Source: Bacteroidales bacterium | GTDB taxonomy: Bacteria; Bacteroidota; Bacteroidia; Bacteroidales; P3 | Length of the DNA: 7,844 nt | Reading direction: 5' to 3' | Assembly (NCBI GenBank): GCA_017545365.1 | Contig: JAFWOP010000163.1 | Location: 1-7,844 of the forward strand | In this document: piece after piece, positions 1-6,321 of the stretch | Layout of the letters: each line of letters opens with the position of its first letter | Position numbering within the stretch: position 1 is the stretch's first letter | Translations under genes and position numbers: made by a program | Notes under the pieces: model-generated | What the model was told of the DNA's origin: nothing | The model's database searches: none | Seen by the model: the letters and a program-made list of their open reading frames with translations, nothing else

Positions 1-1080
1 CCCGCCGCGCCCACCCCCGGCTATCGCTACCTCTACCGCATCAACTGCGGTGGCGACGCCTTCACCGACGAGTTCGGCCAGACGTGGCAAGCCGACGACA
101 GCATCCTGAGCCACTCCTGGGGTCAGGACTTTGAGGGCATCCATCCCTTCCAAGCTTCCCAGCGCCACATCACCACTGACATCCGTGGCACCAAGAGCGA
201 TGAACTGTTCCAGCGGTTCCGCTTCGGTCGCCACCGCTTGTGGTACGACCTCCCCGTCGACGGGAAAACCGCCGACCGCGAATACCGCATCGAGCTTTAC
301 TTCGCCGAACCCTGGCACGGCAAGGACGATTACCGTGAAGAAGCCGACTATGAGGGGTTGCGTGTCTTCGACGTGGCCATCAACGACAGTACCGTCATCG
401 ATGACCTCGACCTCTGGGCCGAGGCAGGTTATTGTGGCGCTTTGAAGCGGGTGGTCTATGCCCCAGCCAAGGATGGCCACCTGCGCATCTCTTTCCCAGA
501 GGTGAAGGCAGGTCAGGCTGTCATCGCCGGCATTGCCGTCGCTGCTGAGAGTGATGGGGATGATGGGGTTAATGGGTCTAATGGGGTTAATGGGTCTAAT
601 GGGCTAAATGGGGGAAAGGAGACCATGGGGGCATGGCTCGCCCTTGACACTGACACCATCGCCAAACTGCCTAAAGAAGAAATGCCTGTCGACCTTGACC
701 CTCGCCCCGCCACCATCTACGAGCCTGTATCTTCAAACCTCAAACCTCAAACCTCAAATCTCAAATCTCAAACCTCAACCCTCAAATCTCAACCCTCAAA
801 TCTCAAATCTCAAACCACCTTCACCATCACCCCCGGTCTCGGTCAGGAGTACGCCCTCCGTTTCCGCTACAAAAACACTACGGGCAGTGCGGTACAGGGC
901 CGCCTCACTATCACCGACAGCAAGGGTATCGTTCTTGTAGACCGCTCGCTGACCTTCCCGCCCACCCCCGACAAGTTCAAGATGCTCTCCACCACCACCG
1001 GCACCCAGATAAACGCCGGCACCTACCAGCTAGTGGTAGATGCCGACGGTGTGGAATTCAAGAACCTGGAAATGCAATAA
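1..1080 (+). CDS. C-terminal part of a secreted malectin-domain protein, probably a glycoside hydrolase (5' end outside window)
   Basis: The frame is open from base 1 to the TAA at 1078-1080 (359 residues seen). Residues about 8-183 resemble malectin: YRINCGG near the start, a D-E-F-G-Q-T-W segment, then RIELYFAEPW and RVFDVAINDS. Malectin folds bind carbohydrate, and in Bacteroidales they often sit at the C-terminus of large GH2-type beta-galactosidase-like enzymes; that the missing N-terminus is such an enzyme is inference. A linker of N-G-V/N-G-S triplets follows (about 184-205), then about 38 unassigned residues, then a second linker of 7-residue S-N-L-K-x-Q-T units (about 244-272). The last 87 residues look like a beta-sandwich, perhaps carbohydrate-binding (YALRFRYKN, GRLTITDSKG). 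Both linkers come from short-period DNA repeats. The stop abuts the stop of the convergent rel gene. No catalytic residues lie in the visible part, so the enzyme class is uncertain. Confidence 0.8.
   Translation, partial: PAAPTPGYRYLYRINCGGDAFTDEFGQTWQADDSILSHSWGQDFEGIHPFQASQRHITTDIRGTKSDELFQRFRFGRHRLWYDLPVDGKTADREYRIELYFAEPWHGKDDYREEADYEGLRVFDVAINDSTVIDDLDLWAEAGYCGALKRVVYAPAKDGHLRISFPEVKAGQAVIAGIAVAAESDGDDGVNGSNGVNGSNGLNGGKETMGAWLALDTDTIAKLPKEEMPVDLDPRPATIYEPVSSNLKPQTSNLKSQTSTLKSQPSNLKSQTTFTITPGLGQEYALRFRYKNTTGSAVQGRLTITDSKGIVLVDRSLTFPPTPDKFKMLSTTTGTQINAGTYQLVVDADGVEFKNLEMQ
551..613 (+). repeat. In-frame period-9 tandem repeat encoding an Asn-Gly linker
   Basis: Seven 9-nt units of the type NTAATGGGK (for example ttaatgggt, ctaatgggg) run without a break. 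Because 9 is a multiple of 3, each unit gives the same three-residue pattern, D-D-G then N-G-V, N-G-S and N-G-L, just after the malectin domain. Units can be gained or lost without a frameshift. No second, inverted arm is present here. Confidence 0.85.
732..815 (+). repeat. In-frame period-7 tandem repeat (12 units) encoding an interdomain linker
   Basis: Twelve consecutive heptamers, CTCAAAT, CTCAAAC or CTCAACC with a variant first unit (ttcaaac), fill exactly 84 nt. Three heptamers make 21 nt, so the protein shows a 7-residue period (SNLKPQT, SNLKSQT, STLKSQP, SNLKSQT). Twelve is a multiple of three, so the tract is frame-neutral. The unit has no stop codon in any of the three frames of this strand, whereas the complementary strand contains TGA. 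The unit closely resembles the untranslated heptamers at 3379-3462. Confidence 0.9.
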
Positions 1081-3360
1081 TCACATAATCTGTGAGATCT
1101 CCTTCAGGCCGTCGACCTTCTTCAGCTTGTCCATGATGGCCTTTACATCCTCGCGGTCGTGAACACGGAGGTCGATGGTGCCCTCGAAGATACCGTCCTT
1201 GGTGGTAAAGGCCAGGCCACGTATGTCTACCGAGAGCTGGTTGGAGATGATGAGTGTCACGTCGTTAATCATACCCCGGCGGTCGATGCCTCCAAGGCGA
1301 ATGGTGGCATTGAAGAACAGCAGCTTGTGCATGTCCCACTTCACGTCGAGCAGACGGTTACCGTAGTTAGCTTTCAGCTTATTGGCCACAGGGCACTTAC
1401 GGTTGTGAATCTCAATGCGGTTCTGCTTGTCGATGTAGCCCAGCGCGTCATCGCCCGGTATGGGGTGACAACACTCGGGGAAGATGTACTGTGTGATGTT
1501 CTCCTCGTTAATGAAGATGGGTTTCTTTCGGTTGAACTTTTCCGGCACAATGAACAGCTCCGGCTGTTTCTCCTCTTCCTGCTTCTTGGCCTTCACGAAG
1601 GGCACGTATTTGCGCCATCCACCGCCAGCACCGTCGCCCTTCTTGTTCTTGCCTTTCAGCTCGTCCTCGTCCTTCTCGCCCAAGATGACCTTCTTGTCGC
1701 CGATGGCGAGGAACAGGGCATCGCGGTTCTCGCAGCTGTGAAACGATGTCAATTGGTCGATGTTGCTCTGTGTAGGTTCGAAGCCCTTGGCTGCCAGCCA
1801 CTCCATGAACATTGTCTCGCCCTTCTTCTGCACTTCGCGCTGTGCACGTTTCAGCTGTGCCTGCACCTTTGCCTTGGCTTTGGCAGTATGGGCAAAGTTT
1901 ATCCACGCGGGTTGCACATGCTGTGACTTCGAGGTAAGGATTTCCACCTGGTCGCCACTATTCAGCTGATGACTCAGTGGCACCAGCTTGTGGTTCACCT
2001 TGGCACCGATGCAGTGGCTGCCCAGGAAGGTGTGGATGGAGAAGGCGAAGTCCAGGACAGTACATCCTGTAGGCATGGTCTTGATTTCGCCCTTCGGGGT
2101 GAACACGAATATCTCACTGGCGAAGAGGTTCAGCTTGATGGCATCGAGAAAGTCCATCGCGTCGGGCTGCGGGTCATCGAGGATTTCCTTGATGGTCAGC
2201 AGCCACTGGTTCAGCTCACCATCATCCTCCTGGAATTCCATGTCCTCGTGGCTCTCCATACCCTCCTTGTACTTCCAGTGGGCGGCCAGTCCCTGCTCGG
2301 CAATCTCGTTCATGCGCTCCGAGCGTATCTGCACCTCTATCCAGTGACCCTGCTTCGACATAAGCGTAACGTGGAGGGCCTGATAGCCATTGGCCTTGGG
2401 GTGGTTCACCCAGTCGCGGATGCGGTCGGGATGGCTGCGGTAGATTTTCGTCAGGGCAACGTAGATGTCAAAGCACTCGTTGGCCTCGGCCTCCCGACTG
2501 CTGGGTGTGAAGATGATACGAGCGGCCAGGATGTCGTAAATCTCGTCGAAGGTGACGTGCTTGTTCTGCATCTTGCTCCAAATGGAGTAAGGCGTCTTGA
2601 CGCGCTGCTTAATCTGGTACTTCAGGCCCATGTCCTCCAAGGCCTTCTCAATGGGCTTCGTAAACTGGTCAAACGACTCCTGACGTGAAATCTTAGTCTC
2701 CTCCAGCCTACGCTGTATGGCAGCATACTCTTCAGGATGCTCGAAGCGGAAACTGAGGTTCTCCAGTTCAGACTTTATTCGGTAAAGGCCCAGTCGGTGG
2801 GCCAGCGGGGCATAGAGGTAGAGCGTCTCGCCGGCAATCTTGTACTGCTTGTTGGCGGGCTGGCTTTCCAGCGTTCGCATGTTGTGCAGACGGTCGGCAA
2901 TCTTGATGAGGATGACACGTATGTCTTCGCTCATGGTGAGCAGCAGCTTCTTGAAGTTCTCGGCCTGCGCCGATGCCTGCTCACCGAAGATGCCGCCGGA
3001 GATTTTCGTCAGTCCGTCGACAATCTGAGCCACCTTCGGGCCGAACATGTTCTCAATGTCCTCGACGGTGTACTCCGTGTCCTCCACCACGTCGTGGAGC
3101 AGGGCAGAGCAGATACTCGTAGAACCCAGTCCTATCTCCTCGCTCACTATCTGAGCCACGGCGATGGGATGCATGATATAAGGCTCTCCCGACAGGCGTC
3201 GTACACCCTTGTGTGCCTGGCGCGCAAAGTTGTACGCCTTGGCAATGATATCCACCTTCTTACGGTGGCACGAATGCATGTAACTGTCTATCAACCGGTC
3301 ATAGGCCTCGGTAATCATCTTGTCGTCCGCGGCATCACGGCGCATCATCTCGTCATCCAT
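1081..3360 (-). CDS. rel: RelA/SpoT-family (p)ppGpp synthetase/hydrolase
   Basis: This is a full-length long RSH protein (759 aa), cytoplasmic, making and/or degrading the alarmone (p)ppGpp. Order: HD hydrolase domain about 40-190, with H64, the H89-D90 pair, E93-D94 and KIADRLHNMRTL at 153-164; synthetase domain about 245-365, with YSIWSKM at 258-264, D277, R281, PKANGYQALH at 321-330 and E342 in EVQIR; TGS about 413-476; a helical region; a Lys/Gly/Glu-rich low-complexity stretch about 562-607; a Cys-Cys-His region at 630-632 with C656; and a C-terminal ACT domain about 678-759. Hydrolase and synthetase motifs both look intact. The loop R313-I-R-D316 fits the RxKD class of bifunctional enzymes with K replaced by R, not the ExDD class of synthetase-only RelA. 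The ATG at 3358-3360 is supported by a strong Shine-Dalgarno. No promoter motif was found just upstream, so cotranscription with mltD is likely. Bifunctionality is inference. Confidence 0.95.
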   Translation of the reverse strand: MDDEMMRRDAADDKMITEAYDRLIDSYMHSCHRKKVDIIAKAYNFARQAHKGVRRLSGEPYIMHPIAVAQIVSEEIGLGSTSICSALLHDVVEDTEYTVEDIENMFGPKVAQIVDGLTKISGGIFGEQASAQAENFKKLLLTMSEDIRVILIKIADRLHNMRTLESQPANKQYKIAGETLYLYAPLAHRLGLYRIKSELENLSFRFEHPEEYAAIQRRLEETKISRQESFDQFTKPIEKALEDMGLKYQIKQRVKTPYSIWSKMQNKHVTFDEIYDILAARIIFTPSSREAEANECFDIYVALTKIYRSHPDRIRDWVNHPKANGYQALHVTLMSKQGHWIEVQIRSERMNEIAEQGLAAHWKYKEGMESHEDMEFQEDDGELNQWLLTIKEILDDPQPDAMDFLDAIKLNLFASEIFVFTPKGEIKTMPTGCTVLDFAFSIHTFLGSHCIGAKVNHKLVPLSHQLNSGDQVEILTSKSQHVQPAWINFAHTAKAKAKVQAQLKRAQREVQKKGETMFMEWLAAKGFEPTQSNIDQLTSFHSCENRDALFLAIGDKKVILGEKDEDELKGKNKKGDGAGGGWRKYVPFVKAKKQEEEKQPELFIVPEKFNRKKPIFINEENITQYIFPECCHPIPGDDALGYIDKQNRIEIHNRKCPVANKLKANYGNRLLDVKWDMHKLLFFNATIRLGGIDRRGMINDVTLIISNQLSVDIRGLAFTTKDGIFEGTIDLRVHDREDVKAIMDKLKKVDGLKEISQIM

Positions 3361-3367
3361 AATCTTT

Positions 3368-3374
3368 CCTCCTT
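3368..3374 (-). promoter_or_regulatory. Strong Shine-Dalgarno of rel
   Basis: On the minus strand AAGGAGG stands 7 nt before the rel ATG, fixing the start codon. Such a full match is notable because Bacteroidetes genes generally make little use of Shine-Dalgarno pairing. It lies directly downstream, in the mRNA sense, of the heptamer tract. Confidence 0.75.
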
Positions 3375-3378
3375 ATAA

Positions 3379-3462
3379 TTCTAAACTCTAATCTCTCAAC
3401 TCTAAACTCTCAACTCTCAACCCTCAACTCTAATCTCTCAACCCTCAACTCTCAACCCTACC
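3379..3462. repeat. Intergenic period-7 tandem repeat, about 12 units
   Basis: Heptamers on the plus strand read CTCTCAA, CCCTCAA, CTCTAAA and CTCTAAT, ending in a degenerate ccctacc. In another register these are CTCAACT/CTCAACC, close to the units translated at 732-815. The tract lies in the mltD-rel gap, ending 4 nt before the rel Shine-Dalgarno, and would be in the rel 5' leader or the intercistronic mRNA. It has no complementary arm, so it should be largely unstructured. Confidence 0.88.
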
Positions 3463-3484
3463 TTGGATTATTCATAATCTTTTC

Positions 3485-3611
3485 AACAACGGATTTTACG
3501 GATTACACGGATTATACGGATTGTAATGGATTTCACCGATTTCTTCCAGATTCGATGGGGAGATGATAAATAATCCGTGAAAATCCGTGAAATCAGTTTT
3601 AATCCGTTGTT
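3485..3611. repeat. Intergenic two-armed element of period-9 units (inverted repeat)
   Basis: The left arm (3485-3522) carries four consecutive GGATT-ending units, 9 nt apart: aacaacggatt, ttacggatt, acacggatt, atacggatt. Weaker copies reach about 3541. The right arm (about 3572-3611) carries the reverse complement: aatccgtga twice, then aatcagtttt and aatccgttgtt. The outermost 11 nt (3485-3495 and 3601-3611) are perfectly complementary. A transcript of the mltD-rel gap could form an imperfect hairpin here. No T-tract follows on the minus strand, so a terminator role is not supported. Confidence 0.8.
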
Positions 3612-3647
3612 TTTACCATATTGCCATAAATAATGTAGGCTAAACTC

Positions 3648-5027
3648 TTACTTCACTTTTAGTTTCTTTCCTGCCTGAATATTGTTTCCCTTAATGCCGT
3701 TCAGCCGTTTGATATTAGCCACAGTGGTGCCGTTGCGTTTGGCGATGGACGAGAGCGTGTCGCCTCGTTTCACCGTCACCGACTTGCTGCCCCCTGACTT
3801 ACTTTTACCCGACTTGGCAGCAGCACGCCCACGACGGCCCTTGCTGCGCTTTGCCTTCGGAGCGTATAACTGCTGGTCAATCTCCACCTCCAGCCGCTTC
3901 TCAAAGGCACCATCGGTGCTGACAAAGATAGAGTCCTGCAGATCGATGAATCGTACGGCATCGGCCACGGGCAGCCGCAATGCCGAGGGCTTCGTAGCCC
4001 CGGGAATGATGTCACGGCGATACTGCGGGTTGAGCGAGCGGAGCATGTCGATGCTAAGCCCCATCACCGAGGCCACCTGGCTGAAGGTGACGTTACGGGA
4101 GAGCATCACCGTGTCGGTCTTCACGGGCAGCTGCGACTGCATAGGGCAGATGTTGTGGTCGCAGTAGTAAGTCATCACATAGTTGGCCGCGATGAAGGCG
4201 GGCACGTAGCCACGAGTCTCGCGGGGCAGGAAGGGACAGATTTTCCAGTAGTCGCGCTCGCCACCGGCACGATGGATGGCCTTGTTGATGTTCTCCGGCC
4301 CGCAGTTATAGCCCGCAATGGCCAGGTTCCAGTCGTTGAAGAGCCGGTAGAGGTCGCGCAGGTAGCGTGCTGCGGCCCAGCTGCTCTTCACAATGTTGCG
4401 CCGCTCGTCAACAAGCGAGTTGATCTCCAGGTTGTAGGTCTTGGCTGCTGACGACATGAACTGCCAGAGACCCGCTGCCCCGGCATGTGAGGTAGCCTGT
4501 GGGTTCAGCGCCGATTCGACGATGGGCAGGTACTTCAGCTCCAGCGGCAACTGGTAGGCCTCGAGTGCCTCCTCAAAGAACGGCATATAGAAATTGCAGG
4601 CACCCAGCAGATAGCTCACCTGGCGGCGAGACTTCTGGGTATAGCGCTCAATGCACGTCTGCACCACCTCGTTCCACGGCATCTCGATGATGGTAGGCAT
4701 GCGATAGAGGCGGTCGATGTACTGTTCCTTTGTTAACACCGGGTCTTCCGGAGCAGTCTGGCAGTCGCTCTCCGGCGTGAGGTAAGTCTTGGTCATGTAG
4801 AGCGTCATCAGACTGTCCAGATAGTCGCCCATAGCCTCCGGGAACACCAGTTCGCCATCGTCCTGCGAATCCTCGTCGGCAGCATCTTCTTCCTCGTCAT
4901 CACCCTCCTCGGCTGTCACCTCGGTGTCATCGACGACATCCGTCTCAATTTGCGCGTGTATACTGCCCGTCCCCATGAGGAACAGGAATGAAAGTATAAG
5001 TATATATCGTATCTTCATAATCTTCAT
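3648..5027 (-). CDS. mltD: MltD-like membrane-targeted/periplasmic lytic murein transglycosylase with LysM
   Basis: The protein (459 aa) cleaves the MurNAc-GlcNAc bond of peptidoglycan non-hydrolytically, by family assignment. A signal peptide covers about 1-25 (ILILSFLFLMGTGSIHA, then Q); there is no lipobox cysteine, unlike E. coli MltD. A very acidic stretch follows (about 28-59). The SLT catalytic domain spans about 155-290: LKYLPIVESALNP with probable catalytic E171, GAAGLWQFM at 183-191, and AIAGYNCGPENI at 236-247. Residues about 307-355 look like a degenerate LysM. A basic linker (388-417, rich in K, R, S, G) leads to a clear C-terminal LysM (about 416-459, VKRGDTLSSIAKRNGTT). Start at ATG 5027 or ATG 5018 (codon 4); both keep the signal peptide and neither has a Shine-Dalgarno. 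The heptamer tract ends at the base before the first ATG. It lies between DUF5683 and rel on the same strand. Confidence 0.93.
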   Translation of the reverse strand: MKIMKIRYILILSFLFLMGTGSIHAQIETDVVDDTEVTAEEGDDEEEDAADEDSQDDGELVFPEAMGDYLDSLMTLYMTKTYLTPESDCQTAPEDPVLTKEQYIDRLYRMPTIIEMPWNEVVQTCIERYTQKSRRQVSYLLGACNFYMPFFEEALEAYQLPLELKYLPIVESALNPQATSHAGAAGLWQFMSSAAKTYNLEINSLVDERRNIVKSSWAAARYLRDLYRLFNDWNLAIAGYNCGPENINKAIHRAGGERDYWKICPFLPRETRGYVPAFIAANYVMTYYCDHNICPMQSQLPVKTDTVMLSRNVTFSQVASVMGLSIDMLRSLNPQYRRDIIPGATKPSALRLPVADAVRFIDLQDSIFVSTDGAFEKRLEVEIDQQLYAPKAKRSKGRRGRAAAKSGKSKSGGSKSVTVKRGDTLSSIAKRNGTTVANIKRLNGIKGNNIQAGKKLKVK

Positions 5028-5217
5028 TCTAAAGTCTACGGTCTAAAGTCTACGGTCTAAAGTCTCTGGTCTAAAGTCTACGGTCTAAAGTCTCTGGTCT
5101 AAAGTCTACGGTCTAACGTCTAAAGTCTAAAGTCTCTGGTCTAAAGTCTAAAGTCTAACGTCTAACGTCTAAAGTCTATAGTCTAAAGTCTAAGGTCAAA
5201 ATCTAAGTTCTAAAGTC
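5028..5217. repeat. Intergenic period-7 tandem repeat, about 27 units, filling the whole gap
   Basis: Plus-strand heptamers TCTAAAG, TCTACGG, TCTCTGG and TCTAACG run almost perfectly from 5028 to 5195. One 6-nt unit (5196-5201) breaks the phase before the tract ends at the DUF5683 stop. The first part shows a higher-order 14-nt and partly 28-nt alternation (TCTAAAG+TCTACGG, TCTAAAG+TCTCTGG), suggesting stepwise duplication of larger blocks. The tract is exactly the space between the DUF5683 stop and the mltD start codon, so it forms the whole untranslated leader available to mltD. It contains no complementary arm and no clear promoter motif. Confidence 0.93.
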
Positions 5218-6039
5218 TCAGAAGTTTATGCTACAGTTCACCCCCAGAGAGTTGGCATAGAGCGGGTTCTGTGACTGTCCGTTGTTAATGACCGTCGGCG
5301 TTACTTTCAGGCTCAAGTCCTTGGATATGTCGAATTGCGACAACTCGGCATCGACGTAGGCATCGATGACTGAGAAGGCGTAGATGCCCAGCATGACGAA
5401 GAAGCTGAGGTCGCGCCAACGGCGATACTTGTCTTTACGTTTCTTGAACAAGTCCTTATAGCGGTCCTCGTTTTCCTTGGTTATCTGTCGTCCCAGGTGC
5501 AGGAACTTGTTATAGCTCGCCGTGCCAGGGTCATTGTCCATGATGTCGAGGTAGGCCTGTGAATAGTCCTTGTACATGGTGTTATTCCACGTCATGGCAT
5601 AGATGCAGCCGAGGAATCCTCCGTAGACGATGGGCAGCTTCCAGTACTTGCGGTTGTATATTTGACCGCCACCGGGGATGACCAGTGCCAGCCACAGCGC
5701 ACGCTTCGGGTTGGGAGCCCACTTGCTCCAGTCGCGTTTCTGGGTCACGGGAGCCACTTGCTCAGCCATGAGCGAAGCACCCTGCTCCATGAGGTCTATC
5801 ACCACTGCCGAGTCCGTCTGCTGCCTGATGGTTTCCAGTTCAGTCTCCAAGTCGGGAATGGTATCGGGTTCGAGGTCGGGGATGTCATCGGGAATCGACG
5901 TCTGCACATCGACCACCGTGTCGGGCACCTCCACCTGCGCCAGGGTAGCGACAGGCACTAACTGAAAGGTGATAACCGTCGTTATCACCATCAGCAGTCG
6001 TCTGACTTGCGCATACACCGTGTCACACATTCTGTTCAT
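5218..6039 (-). CDS. DUF5683-domain envelope protein with signal peptide
   Basis: This 273-aa protein is of unknown function; its family is recognised by the core NPKRALWLALVIPGGGQIYN at 110-129 followed by RKYWKLPIVYGG and NNTMYKDYSQAY. The N-terminus has positive residues and a hydrophobic run (about 11-34, LLMVITTVITFQLVPVATLA), a probable signal peptide or anchor. An acidic region with repeated P-D-L-E motifs follows (about 39-70). Hydrophobic segments at about 113-123, 135-150 and 211-228 suggest membrane insertion; a charged K/R-rich stretch (about 196-210) lies between. I chose ATG 6039 because the frame's upstream extension to 6123 starts with TTG, lies in AT-rich DNA and overlaps the promoter motif; ATG 6030 is also possible. 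It is the first gene of the DUF5683-mltD-rel cluster, suggesting an envelope role, which is inference only. Confidence 0.85.
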   Translation of the reverse strand: MNRMCDTVYAQVRRLLMVITTVITFQLVPVATLAQVEVPDTVVDVQTSIPDDIPDLEPDTIPDLETELETIRQQTDSAVVIDLMEQGASLMAEQVAPVTQKRDWSKWAPNPKRALWLALVIPGGGQIYNRKYWKLPIVYGGFLGCIYAMTWNNTMYKDYSQAYLDIMDNDPGTASYNKFLHLGRQITKENEDRYKDLFKKRKDKYRRWRDLSFFVMLGIYAFSVIDAYVDAELSQFDISKDLSLKVTPTVINNGQSQNPLYANSLGVNCSINF

Positions 6040-6050
6040 GCTTGGAGGTG

Positions 6051-6058
6051 CAAAATTA
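6051..6058 (-). promoter_or_regulatory. Bacteroidetes-type -7 element upstream of the DUF5683 gene
   Basis: On the minus strand TAATTTTG matches the Bacteroidetes -7 consensus TAnnTTTG exactly. A possible -33 TTG lies about 17 nt upstream, slightly short of the usual spacing. With the G 11 nt before ATG 6039, transcription would start only a few bases before the start codon, giving a near-leaderless mRNA for the cluster's first gene. An AT-rich chance match cannot be excluded. Confidence 0.5.
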
Positions 6059-6143
6059 CTAAATTTCCCCCAAACCAATGAATATATTTTCAAAATCTTG
6101 TCAGCATTTAAGACTTTTTTCAAAAACTGTCAAGATTCTTGTC

Positions 6144-6204
6144 TACGGAGGTTAGGAGGAAAGGAGGGTTGCGCGCAAATTCTCCTTATCTCCATATCTC
6201 CGTA
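6144..6204. repeat. Two-armed palindromic element of period-8 units
   Basis: The left arm is tacggag, gttaggag, gaaaggag; the right arm is its imperfect complement, ctcctta, tctccata, tctccgta, around a GCGCGC core at 6171-6176. The outer 7 bp (6144-6150 and 6198-6204) pair perfectly, and GGAG/CTCC blocks pair at 8-nt intervals with mismatched 4-nt spacers. It lies about 85 nt upstream of the probable DUF5683 promoter and resembles the element at 6213-6310 in design but not in exact sequence. Confidence 0.75.
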
Positions 6205-6212
6205 AAATATAT

Positions 6213-6310
6213 TGTCTAAGGAATTTAGGAGTTTTTCCCTGCGGGGCTTTTGTCTAAGGAATTTAGGAAGCTACGCGCAGCCATTCCTTGATTCCTAAAT
6301 TCCTTAGACA
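6213..6310 (+). repeat. Composite palindromic element, left copy (inverted relative to 7600-7707)
   Basis: The 18-mer tgtctaaggaatttagga occurs directly at 6213-6230 and 6251-6268, and inverted at 6293-6310. Two GC cores are present: ccctgcgggg at 6237-6246 and gctacgcgcagc at 6270-6281. Bases 6251-6269 and 6292-6310 form a perfect 19-bp stem; the loop holds an extra 8-nt unit found on one arm only. The element begins 11 nt downstream of the stop of the BspA-like gene. Its reverse complement matches 7600-7707 over nearly its full length, apart from substitutions and insertions of whole 8-nt units. Confidence 0.88.
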
Positions 6311-6321
6311 TAATTTTATCC

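Noticed and set aside
1159..1926. Long plus-strand frame opposite rel (255 codons)
   Set aside because: It is antisense to conserved RSH domains and shows no recognisable domain; it reflects the GC-rich codon pattern of the real gene.
3485..3611. Riboswitch or terminator before rel
   Set aside because: The arms are made of simple 9-nt repeats and no known aptamer pattern or T-tract is visible; a repeat element is the simpler reading.
5028..5217. CRISPR array
   Set aside because: Units are 7 nt, contiguous and without unique spacers; this is a tandem repeat.
6040..6123. N-terminal extension of the DUF5683 protein from TTG 6123
   Set aside because: It starts with TTG, lies in AT-rich DNA, covers the promoter motif, and would bury the signal peptide 28 residues inside the protein.
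6251..6310. Perfect 19-bp hairpin downstream of the BspA-like gene as a Rho-independent terminator
   Set aside because: On the minus strand the stem is followed by aaaagcccc rather than a T-tract, and the same sequence recurs at 7600-7707 inside and upstream of the frame, so it is better explained as a repeat element.
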